From: Acanthopleura granulata
Taxonomy: Eukaryota; Mollusca; Polyplacophora; Chitonida; Chitonidae
Assembly (NCBI GenBank): GCA_016165875.1
Contig: JABBOT010000080.1
Span: 17,456,572 to 17,520,571, forward strand
Length of the DNA stretch: 64,000 nucleotides
Direction of reading: 5' to 3'
Position 1 is the stretch's first letter. Each line of letters opens with the position of its first letter. A program made the translations under genes and the position numbers. The notes beneath the pieces are model-generated. The model was given only the letters and a program-made list of their open reading frames with translations. It ran no database searches and was not told the origin of the DNA. Of this stretch, positions 40,585 through 51,724 are shown in pieces.

Positions 40585-43500
40585 CTTTTTATGTTTGCTT
40601 CTAAGACTTCTTGGGTATTATTGCTGATTTTGTGGAAATGATTATTTAAACGTTTAGCCTGTGGTAATTTTCCGTCCAGTGATATCTGGTAACCCTATTT
40701 AGCGAGGCTCTCGGACCCACGACAAAAACTCTATGCTACATAAACCATTTAGTGCCTTACTATCATTAAGCATACGAAGCCAGCAAATGATTATTCTCTG
40801 AGGAGTTTACTATTCCGGGCTAAAAAGAGAGGTAAAAGTTACTTAATTAGCTCATTACCGTCATGCAAATAACAAGACAGTTTTTACTGATAGGATGGAA
40901 AATTACATTTACTTTCTTTTTTGTAATTCTGCGGACCCCCAAAATTTTTACAGATTTCGGGATAAATATCTGTAATAATATACTTGCTCAGGAACAGAAA
41001 TAAAATTGATCACTAAATAATCAGTGCTGAAAAAAAAGTATTTTCCTGTTACAAAAAGGTCCATGTGTAAGTTACAATGTGAACAAGTTCGATCTGTTGA
41101 AGATGTTTTCTGGGAAGTAAGTTTCTTTAACAGCTTGAGCTGGAAATTCGTTAAGATTATATGATTTGTACCTAACGTGGTACTCAAGAATTGTCAGTTA
41201 TACAATGGTGGCCATGTTTTTGAGCATTTTGAGCACGTTTGATTGGTTAAGGACCTGATAGTTACAGCAAAAAACGCTCTAACTATCTGAGTCAACAAGT
41301 ACCTTCCTTGAATTCTTAAGTTCAAATCCGTATGCAATCTATCATTTTTGTACTAATTTAGTACAAGTGAAAAAACTGTCAACATATACGAAGAAATAAC
41401 AAAGGCAAAGAACTATCTTTCTGGACATAATGCTCCTAGGCATTGTACTTAATGATAAAGTAATCCACTTCATGGAAGTCATTGAAGACACCAGTGTAAA
41501 TTGTTGTCGGACAGCCTAGCATGCATTAAAATAGAAAGTAACGTAAAACACTACCGTAAAGTGTAGAGAGAAAGTCAGTTAAGCTCTCATTAAAATATAC
41601 GACACCATACAGTGGAGTCTTGATCGCCAAAGACACCGCTGTACATGGTATAACCCTTGTAATTCATTAAAAGAGAAAACATCATAGAATGAATTAAGTC
41701 TTGATCGTCAGAGAGACCATTGTAAACTGGTATAGCGTTAGTAATTCAGGAGTTCATAATAATTCAAAAAGTGTTGTTTTTTTTTTATTTTTGGCTTACA
41801 GCAAATTCTGTTAAATACATAGATTAAGTTCGACGCAACATGTTTAATTGCTTTAATTGAGATGCTCACGTTAAATATATGCGATATACCTATATATTTA
41901 TCCCTGTCGGAAAACACCTTATCTTATGCATTTTAAAAATTCAAATATCCTTTTCGTTTATTTGTTTGTTTGTTTCTAGCTAACATATATAGGTATGTAT
42001 TTCCAGCTGGTGGAGATAATGTGTGGTATTGCCCTCACATTGACATTAATAACCTGTGAGTGGTTCTAGACCTCACAGGAAATGCATGTTCATATAGCCA
42101 CTTCACACAACAGGACTCTGCAGTTCCGATGTAAACATAAATTAATCACTGATAGAGGTATCTCCTTCCTCTGTATCTGGCCATGGTTAAGGGCAGTAGA
42201 GGCCAAAGGGGAGAGGTTACCGGTGCTCTAACAGGTCCGCGTTAGCTTCTCCAATGGGTCCGGTTTGCGGCAGTCAAGTACTTAATAAAGATGGGCCTCT
42301 TGATAAGAACTTTACGGTGAACAGCGGTCATAGAAAGCTGATGATATGATCGCAGGGCGAGGTTATGTTCTGAAATGATTACCAGCATAAGAATAATGAG
42401 TGTCTGTGGACGTGACAGGGAACATCGCTTTTAAAGTATGATCAGCTTTTTTGAACGTAGTTTTTACCTTCAGTGTTCTGCAGAAAAAATAAATAAGTTA
42501 TCTATCAGTTCAGAAGAATATTTAGCCTGATATTAACTTTAGTTTACGTTAATGCTTCGTTTGTTTTCAATACTAGAAAAAGCTCGTTGAAGTCTGACTT
42601 CTTAACATACGCCTTTTGAACAATCGTGGAGAGTATTTTCCTGAATCAAACTGACTCAAAAGTTCCGTTATAACTGAACGAAAAGAAAACATAATTATGT
42701 GTAATTTTAACCACGGATAAGCCTTAAATAAAGGTATCCGAGACTAATTATGGTTATGTCATATTCCGTTTGTGTCTTTAAAGCCATTTCACGCCCAGAA
42801 AATCTCGTTATTAATGATACATCATTGATAGAACCGTACACCATAAACGTGGAGAGATAGCGTGGTTAATTTGGCCTGCACGGCATTCAAGGTTAATGGT
42901 TCATTCTTTTCAGTTTAACCGTTTCCAAGTCATGAAACTATCTTCATTACTTGTTCACTGTTATTTGACTTCCTACTATGTATACGTGTATATCGAAGAA
43001 AGGCATTCATAAACGTGTATGGCAAAACAAAGATTTCTACTGAATTCAATCGTTCGAAGGATAACAAGAGAAGATCGTGTACAGATTTAGCGTACATTAT
43101 ACTTGCTCAGGATACATAACTTGTAACACAAGTCTAACTAAATCTACCTAAAACCTCCAAAACATGGACAGATATAATGTAATAATTGTGAATTATATAC
43201 TGATGTGACAGTATTTCAAGAATTTACGTATTTAATAACTGAATCTAAGAATGCAGTTTATACAGACACACGTTATTGCCCAAAACCGAATATGGCTATA
43301 CAGATATGATCCAAGTGCATGACAGCATCTGTTAACCGGAAGGTCATTTGACTGAAGGTCACTTATCAAGTGTACAATGATTTCAGCAAAATGAGAAGCC
43401 ACGCTGACGAAAGCCTGTGTGACGGAAAAACAATTGACCAAAGGCATTCCAATGTCTTTGTAGCTTAAGAGCAAAATAACAATCGAGGTTGTGGCGGATC

Positions 43501-45060
43501 TGTATACCTTGTTACAATTGTTTCGTGACTTTTGAAAATTGTAAAATGTAATAATTTCCCAGTATGCACCACTGCCTGCTACGTATTGAATCCAGTCTTT
43601 GTGTTGACGCCACTTCAGATGGGATCCTGACGACGAAAACAAATGATTAAGGTGTCATAAAAGTCCACAGGCAAAACCACTTATAGCCATGTTTAAGAGC
43701 ATATTATGTATGATTTATAAAGTTGCCTTTGTTATGTGTTATGATGGAGTTGAGTATTAAACCTTGGCATTCCTCTTACTTACAAGACAACTGCGGCCAA
43801 CAGGGGTTTGTTAGTTTTACCTGAAAACCACGTTGATATGACATGGAAGAAGTCAGGCGGAAATGGCTGAACCGGAAAGAAGCCACATAACCATTAGTAC
43901 TGGTACCGTTAGAACCACAGCAATCTACTGACCGTCAGTGTAATTCACACGTACGGGACAGTAGGCAGTGCTTCACTGACCTGTGTGAATCGTGACAAAA
44001 GTCATATCTTCATAAATATCGTAAGTTTTTACATCGTTCTTTTTTCTCAAACGTTGATTAACCATCGCATTTTGGGGAAGGAATTCCTTTTCCTACCCCA
44101 TGGTATGGGTTTCATTTAAACTAGTCGGAAAGAAATGATAACCAAATCGTGTGAAAACTTGTTAAAATTGAACGTAAACTTCAAATTCTACGCGTTTTGG
44201 TCGGCTTTCGTGACTGATCACGTGTGTTAAAGACCAGAGGACGTAGTTGGTCTCCTTCATTAAGAAGGGATATCTGTTACATCTCAGTCAGCAACCAGCC
44301 GAATAAATTTGCGGTTGTTTCATCTGCGTCCTTTAAGAAGACAGTGGTTTCCGTGTCACCAATTAATTTACGCCTTCCGTAGCCTCGAAACATTTTAATC
44401 GAGCAGTTATTGTTGTTTTTAAAAAGCTTATAGAGCAATCAAAACTTCTCTCACATCATGACGGTTTCTTTTCTGAGTGAATAATTTATATGGTTCCTAT
44501 ACAAGACGCGTCGTCTTCATTCTCAGTGTACTCGGGATTACTGTGGATCTCGTCCAGTCAGGTTGATTAGCCCTTGTTTAACCCGAAAACAATAGACTTT
44601 CTTGGCTGTCAGAAAGAATAATATCATTTTGTATTTTATCGCAAACGAAGTAAACAACCGGCCTATTCTTCTTGACGATAGCATCTCCACCGTCTCAAGG
44701 ATTGTGGGAACTATGTTTCGGGCATTAGAAAAGAAGCGCCGAGAAAAACTGTTTGGTCAGCGTACGAGTTAACGGCGTCTGGCCCCACAAGAATGGGCAC
44801 CGTGGCTGAGGTCAGATCGAGGCCGAGTCACGAGCGGATTAAACCCCGTCCTAGCTGTAGTCTCGCCATTCCACGACATTTTTCTCTTTCCCTTTTTTTT
44901 CCTCCTGGAATTAAACGAGGCCTTATCCGAGTATAAGCTTTTCACCCAGTCAGATACCCGTGTTTTCCAGATTGTTCAAAACTCGATCGATACATTCCAG
45001 TAATTTTAAAACGCCTGTAAGATTTAATGAAATTACATATAGTGGGCTAGTGTGGCTGGC
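40585..45060. other. Intergenic, no gene seen
   Basis: AT-rich. A few GATA sites lie at 42150-42310. The open frame 43232-43642 (minus, 136 aa) has no recognisable domain. No transposase or repeat array identified. Confidence 0.5.
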
Positions 45061-45072
45061 AGAGCTAGATGG

Positions 45073-45368
45073 TTATCAAGGTAATCATCCTCCGCCCGTC
45101 TGCCTGGCGCGCGAAAAGATAAGTGTCGCCTGAGCCCGGGACCCCGGGACGCCATGGCGATAAGCCTTGCCTCCTCGCTGCTCCACCGACTCCTTACATT
45201 GTGTCTGGGATAAATGCTGATATAGTTGCCAGGAAATTATCCGCTTATCGCTAATGGGATCGGCCGGCTGGATTGCGACTGATAGGCAAGGAGCAGGAGA
45301 AGTGAAAGCGATAGTGGCCCTTTCCAAGCCTCAGCCGCCAACGATAGAGGACGGAGCAACGCTTATCT
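45073..45368. promoter_or_regulatory. Dense GATA-site cluster, 45.2 kb
   Basis: Ten GATAA/GATAG cores lie in 296 bp (45073, 45117, 45158, 45208, 45237, 45245, 45280, 45309, 45342, 45363), four of them strict WGATAR, in a GC-rich block with cccgggaccccggg. It lies about 22 kb upstream of FOG exon 1 and 11 kb beyond the 3' end of the nAChR gene. Confidence 0.5.
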
Positions 45369-45589
45369 GGGAAATCCTCTCAAAAGACGTAAACACTCAC
45401 CGTCATATTACAGATATTAGATTTGAAAAATATTAAAAGCTTTCCTTAATCAGTGGCCGTATGGGCTGATAGAATTTGCTATTTGCTGGATCGCATCGTT
45501 TTTCGTTATGAATTAAGTCTCCAGTTCAGTGAAGCAGAGGGTATTGGCTAAGGAGTGGTACGAGAGAGATGGACGAACTCCCAGACCAC

Positions 45590-45810
45590 CTGACGCGCAG
45601 CTTGTTCAGATTCCACAGTGGCTGCGAAGAACAGTCGTCGAACCACCGCGGGCAGTACACAGCCTGCAAACTATCCATGACGCATCCGCACTCAGTAACA
45701 ATCCCATACCCAATGAATACATTTGCAGGACCTTGTCGCCAAATAACGTCCATTGCCATGCCACAGTCGTGTACGGAAACGATAAAATAGCACAGACCTG
45801 AAAACCAATA
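45590..45810 (-). pseudogene. Coding-like fragment A (pair with 54.7 kb)
   Basis: This part of an open minus-strand frame shares ordered words with 54650-54830 at DNA level ('tgtcgccaaa', 'ttgccat', 'gcacag-cct'). The translations share a W-R ... G-Y ... C pattern. Probably two decayed members of an unrecognised family, or a transposon-derived ORF. I do not recognise the protein. Confidence 0.3.
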
Positions 45811-46339
45811 TGTACATGATGCATACATGACCGATGAGAAGAAAAGAAAGATTCCAAAATTAACTGAATGCAAAATGGGGTAGATTTTGCAGCTAGCAGA
45901 ATTAACCATTGCCTTCACTTAATGACTGAGTAATGCTTTACCAGTTTACAAACAAAACGTCATTGCCAAGGAATGTATAATACATGCGGACTGCCATCGT
46001 TTGAGAAACATTCTTGATTACAACTTTAAACTCCAGTTAGACGGGCATTCTGGAAGTCTGGTTTTGGCAATGCATTTCCTCTACCAGATTGGCTTGTCAA
46101 ACTAATGTATACATGTATTTCAAAATTCACGCCATCACAGAAACGGCCCTAATTTGAAAATGAGCAAAGCCGCGCAAAATGTGCCATGATGAAGCTACAT
46201 ATACCGGTGAACTCCAAGCCTCAATTCTGTGCAAAATGCTGTTATGAAAAAAGAAGTCCGGAAAGCTGTAAAAGTCGGTCACAGGACAAAATCATGCGTA
46301 ACATGTAGAAAATGGACGAAACCGCAGGAAGCCTCAGTC

Positions 46340-46627
46340 ATTTTATTTTGTTTATTTTTTGGATTGGTGTTTTACACGGTATTCAAGAATTCTCTTATCC
46401 GACGGCGGCCAGCATAATTGTTGCCATGTACAATGTACACATATGTAGATTATATTCAGATATGCAACAGAGAATTAACACTTTCGTGTCCATGGCCGTC
46501 CGCACGTTACTGGCAGCACTTCTCACCTACGGCGGGAGCTGGACTTGAACTCACAGCAACCGCTTTGGCGAGAGGCTTCTAAGTGATTGTTCTGCTCCAG
46601 GACGTTATCCATTCGGCCACGGAATGA
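46340..46627 (-). mobile_element. SINE with internal insertion
   Basis: The core 'attggtgttttacacggtat' to 'acggcggccagcataat' is interrupted at about 46425-46495 by a segment related to 18975-19050. The SINE then resumes at 'catggccgtccgcacg' and ends in the tRNA-like head 'cggccacggaatg'. Confidence 0.75.
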
Positions 46628-46954
46628 GACGAGAACACCGCTACAGATAGGTGAGAAGCCTCCTGGGTAAAAACCGAACAGCGAGAACTAATACATTTTT
46701 TAAAAAACAGGAAATCTGAATTCTTGAAATGGTCATTCGCGGCCGAAGTTAAATTTAGAGTTCCCATTAGACGTGTATATCCCTAATAGCAACCAACAAA
46801 CAAAGCCATGATTCGCTGCGCTAATCTGTGTGGCCTTTCCAAAGATTAGCTGTATAAGGCATTAAAACAAGGGAGACAATTTAAATAGAGGACCGGATTA
46901 TTACTCCTAAAGCTCTTACGCTACAAAATGCTAGTTAAACCATAGACTGTATTG

Positions 46955-47130
46955 AACTAGGTTTAGTGGTAAAACACCCGTAACATGGGAAAAACGTGAT
47001 GTACATGGGGTTCACATATTATTTCACACGATGGTAGTAGAGCCATTATCAAATTTATTTCAGAGTGGGTATACCTGGGAGTTTGTTGCCAGGCCTTTTG
47101 CCGGTAAGTTTACGAAATTTTATAACAGTG
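46955..47130 (+). repeat. Dispersed repeat, copy 2 (pair with 10.97 kb)
   Basis: See 10965..11130. Same orientation, with an extra insert around 'cagagtgggtatacctggga'. Confidence 0.6.
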
Positions 47131-47139
47131 TACACATAT

Positions 47140-48110
47140 ACATATCTAACTAGTGCATGCAGTGCCCGATTGTAACGTCATCATTGATTAATTTGCACAT
47201 GCAATACGCAATCTGACTTGGGTCCTCAGTAATAGGTCCGACAATTGTGAAGTCAGTGGAACGAAAATTTACAGAGAAAACCGAGGGACAGATAAACAGA
47301 GATTACTTTCTGATGTTTCTAAAAAACATAAAGTTAAGATAAGATACAGGGTTGCCAATAGTTATGTCCGGGCGTTTTCATATTATCTGTGCTTTGAGAT
47401 GATGATAAGCCCATCATATTTAATCATATTTGCTCTAAAGAAGCTCAACGACCTTTCGGATAGGAAGTCAATTGCGTTGCTGCATGCCTATACATGACAA
47501 GCGGAACGTCAAATGAGGGTTCATCTTTGGACAATGAGATTTTTAACAAACGACTTGAACAAATGCGACCTGCGTCTTTCCAAATATGGGCTACGGCCAT
47601 AACGTGTGTATAATGCGTGTTTTGTAAGCCTATAATACCATACAACATACATAATAAAGGCTACACTGACTGCCATTCTTTTGTCAAGACAAAAAACAGC
47701 GACGTTCTTCCTCTATCCTAATACATCTCCCCTAATTTTGTTACTTAAACCTCATGGACATTTGGAATCAGGACACTTTTAACATGATTTGACTCCAAAA
47801 ATCAAGCTCATATTAACTGGAACTGTACTTTAGTCTCGGGACGAAGTTCGACATCAACACCAAGTTCTTTTTTAAAAGGACACATGGACACTAACGTTGT
47901 CCTACTTCTTACACAATTAAACATATGACTCCAACTTTTGAGTAAATGTCGGATCTGTTTGCACTTTATTGGAATCCCTGCATCACCCATCATTATTTAC
48001 GGTTCTTCAACGAATTATCCCATGAAAAGAGCATGAATTTGTCTAACGCCCACAAAATACTTTGCTGTTTTGATCTGGAATAACCTACTGTACTGAATTC
48101 GCAATTCGAC
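47140..48110. other. Intergenic, no gene seen
   Basis: AT-rich unique sequence without supported features. Confidence 0.5.
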
Positions 48111-48119
48111 ATTATGTGT

Positions 48120-48625
48120 GAACGTAAACATAGAAGACCATTAAAACATTATCTGAAAATGACTTCAAGTTTTTCTTCACTTTTTTTCACTGAATTAAAA
48201 TGTTTGGTTTATAAAGTGGGATACATGCACCCTACCTATAATGTATGACGCCAGTGACGTCACACGGGCTTTAATGAGGCCATAAAATATTTACTTAATG
48301 TCCCATTCGCTTTTTCATGCACAGGCACACATTACATGTCCAAACTTCACAAGATTTTTTCCTCAGTGATACCTGAACCTAAAAGTCCCGAAAGTTTGTG
48401 CGATGTTACAAGGGACATGCATTATAATTCTTATACAGTCCACACACCTTACTGCATTTATTTAAAGTTATGGTGAGTGAAAAGATCATTAAAAACTGTT
48501 TCCCAAAACAATTTCACTGAATAGTTTTAGATTTTTTTCACCAAATTAAATACGGTCAAATGTTTTGATGGTATGGTCTGTTTTATGGACCATATTGATA
48601 ATATTGTTCACGCAGACGCATGCTT
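48120..48625 (+). mobile_element. MITE-like repeat arms, two direct copies
   Basis: Copies at about 48125-48290 and 48470-48625 share 'ccattaaaac', 'tttcactgaat' and 'caaatgttttgatgg' with copies at 56025-56105 (inverted) and 60731-61155. The first copy carries 'ccagtgacgtcacac', a perfect CRE palindrome. Confidence 0.55.
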
Positions 48626-49136
48626 AATTTAATTTTATATATCCCATCCATTTAACGGTAATCATTATGTCATCCATGTACAAGGTACAGGCCATGGGCT
48701 TCCTGCATGTCATGCGGGGCTGATTCCTTTCCATCAAGTTCCAAGGTGTTTGAGAATCTCTCAGGCGGATATTCTCAGAGTTCACTTCCGGTCGAAACGG
48801 CAGCTTCCCTTCTGTCGGCTGCTCGATCTTTTTGACTGATCAGTTGGATTTCGATCAGAAGATTGGCAGGCTGGGGACGTTATCGTGTTCCTCTTATCCT
48901 GAAGGTGTCATCTAGTCTCCGTGGTTATTAAAGATTATACTGATACGACTCGATTTCCGATCTAATTACCAGGACTTTAAAGGCAGAGGGAGCGAGTATG
49001 ACCTCCAGGGTGCATATACTCGGTACTGCTTATGTATCGACAAGAAACAAAGAAAATAAGTACGAAACGTAAACACAGTTGCGCAAGTGTATGTGCGGAT
49101 GTACCATAAACCAGTGCTCATCTGATGATAATGCCT

Positions 49137-49318
49137 TTAATGACAAATGATGATATATCTAACTATATCTAATGACAAATGATAATATATCTCATGATAA
49201 ATGATGACATATCTAATGGTAGATGATGATATATCTAATGACAAATGATGATATATCTAATGACGAATGATGATATATCTCATGATGACATATGTAATGA
49301 CAGATGATAATATATCTA
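49137..49318. repeat. 22-bp tandem repeat (atgacaaatgatgatatatc)
   Basis: Some 7-8 degenerate copies of 'taatgacaaatgatgatata' + 'tc'. No relation to the 24-kb array. Confidence 0.8.
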
Positions 49319-49329
49319 GACGAAACGAA

Positions 49330-50330
49330 GTAGGCTAAGCCACCATAGACTGACGTGACGAACTTTCCCATGTGAGATGCGAAGACTTTCCAGCGCATAG
49401 CGAGCTTAATGTAAGCTTATGCCATACTAACTGATGGAACGCAAGAGATTGCATGCCAAGGAAATTAACATTATACACTAAGATCAAATGTATACGTGCC
49501 CAAATTGGACCACCAACTACAGTTTATTCAGTTTATTTCTATGTAATACCAGAGAGTTGTCGGGCGTTGGGGGGGGGGGGAGGGTTCAGACCTTCACGCC
49601 AGGGAAGCAGACAACTTTTGAGCTGTTCAGAAGTCCGGCTTTCGGCATTCTGCGTCCTTTGCACGTCATACCTTTTGTGAATATAAGATCTCTTAACGTA
49701 ATCATTTAGTCTGAATGGAAGTTTGCACAAAGACTCTTGTGGATATTATGTGTTCCGTAAGACCTCATACCATTATGGTGATGGAAGTTGATTGTAATAT
49801 CTAAAATTACCTGACCGTCTTGCGTCAAGTAAGGTACCGCTGCACTGATTACATTCTGGTGGTCAACATGCTCCCTGAGGTCGAAGTTCAGCTCACTTAA
49901 TTTGATCATTATGTCTTCTCTGCACAAAAACAAGTCTAATAAAAGAACTTTGTCTATTTTCCTCAAAATTTGTATTAGAGCCCTACCTTGCACTGATTAT
50001 ATTCTGGTGGAGGAATCTGACCTTCATCTAATTCATGAGGTCAATGTTCATCTCAACTTTTGGCAAGGCTTGAATACCCAACACCCCAACCACTTGAGTC
50101 ATTTTCTGCAAGTGCAGGTACCTTTGTATTGATGAATTACTCTTTGATAACTAAGGCTTACGCTGGGCCTACTTTTTAAGGTCACATTTCATCCTCACTG
50201 ATAATTGGAGAAGTGTTTGGGAAGGAGGGGCAGACCATTTCTTTCTCCAAAAACAAAACTGTCTAGTTTAAAATGGTGCGCGCAAGTGGAATGGTTGTAA
50301 ACTTGTGAATATCTAATAAACCTATTATCG
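49330..50330. other. Intergenic, no gene seen
   Basis: Unique sequence with an 11-base G run near 49570. Short open frames on both strands without recognisable domains. Confidence 0.5.
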
Positions 50331-50335
50331 CCAGC

Positions 50336-50412
50336 AACATGCAGATGAGGGGGTCTCCCCCTGGCTCTGCCCGGTTTCCTTCCACCATAATGCTGGCCGC
50401 CGTTGCCGTAGC
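50336..50412 (+). mobile_element. SINE fragment
   Basis: 'ggctctgcccggtttccttc' to 'ataatgctggccgccgtt', truncated at both ends. Confidence 0.7.
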
Positions 50413-51289
50413 ATTTGGTCACCTATTATTTATTAAGTGTGTGGGGGGGGGCCGTAGTAAGTCTGGGCATGAAGTTTTTTGTTTTATCCACAGTATACAA
50501 AAATCTGATATATTTTAACTGGGTGAAAAATAACAGTGCAGAAATTTATAGTGTATCAACAATCTATAAATGCTGTGTTGTAGTATTATTCGATCAATGC
50601 TCCAGTACGCTTCAATTCGGACTGCTCGAGTTGCGCATGTGTGCCCAAAAGCTGTACCCGTCGCGATTTCACATTCTCTGTATCATGCCTATACACGGAG
50701 CTCATAGTTCATCCACCAACTGCCTGGATGTAAGATAGACACGCCGATGTTGACCTTACCTTAGCTAATTGCATCATTGAGGGCAGATCCTTGTTCGCTA
50801 GGTGCTGCCATTGTGAGCTACTGAATATTAATTACCCTTTCACGCGTAAAATATAGCTGACAGACATTAAATTTTTGGATAAGTAACTTGGCCTTCAAAA
50901 ATTTATCATATTGACGTCTCAGTATGTGTCAAGTATAGTGATATAGAATATCCACATAACGACGTGCGCGCAGCTCACTATTCCACCATTCATTCACTGG
51001 TCAAAATCTCTACGCCAAAGTCGTCTAGGCACTTACCCAGACGCGTAATCCCTGTCACGCCATGTTTCAAAGATAGGGTGGTGATGCCCAGTGGGAGAAC
51101 ACGAGCATCCAGCCCATTCAAGGCTGTGCATGTACAATATTACCTCCAACAGCGAAGAGCTCATCGTCCCACTACTTGACTAATTTGTGTGTTTCTGTCG
51201 GACACTACAACGCCCGCACGTATTTGTATTTATAATCTGCTTTAATATTGGCCAGTTACTGAATTACAAAAAGTCGTAAAATCACGCGA

Positions 51290-51720
51290 TATCTGATCTC
51301 AACTTTCAAGCATTCAGCAAGTTAGCCATGTTTCTGGTAACGGCGTAATAAGTGGGCTCAACTTAAGCCAGTCAGCCAGTTAGCCATGTTTCTGGTAACA
51401 GCGTTATACTCTGTAAAATCGACTGTGTACAAATTTGCACATCCACAATACATGTGGATCAGTGACGCGCAAATTGTATCATATTGATATACACGTCATT
51501 GTGTATATATTATACAAATGTACTGCTGGTACACAAAAATTATGCGGATGTGCATATTTGCCACAAAAATGTGTACCACTCGTACACAGTCGATTTTAGC
51601 CAGTACGTGATCTCAACTTATAACAGTTAACCCACTAAGTCATGCTTCTGTAAAAAGCTGAATACCTGATCTCAACTCACACCCGTCAGCCAGTTAATGG
51701 GGTTTGTGGGAACAGCATGA
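51290..51720 (+). repeat. About 65-70-bp tandem repeat, 4 copies
   Basis: Units share 'gatctcaact', 'cagccagttagccatg' and 'tttctggtaacagcgt'. The array is split between copies 2 and 3 by the inverted-repeat element at 51414..51598. Confidence 0.65.
51414..51598. mobile_element. MITE with 17-bp perfect terminal inverted repeats
   Basis: The left end TAAAATCGACTGTGTAC is the exact reverse complement of the right end GTACACAGTCGATTTTA. A second inverted pair (aaatttgcacatcc / ggatgtgcatattt) lies inside. Length 185 bp. A TA dinucleotide at each boundary fits a Tc1/mariner-type target duplication. Confidence 0.8.
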
Positions 51721-51724
51721 TACA

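Noticed and set aside
43232..43642. Minus-strand 136-aa open frame
   Set aside because: No domain or motif recognised; composition like translated non-coding DNA.
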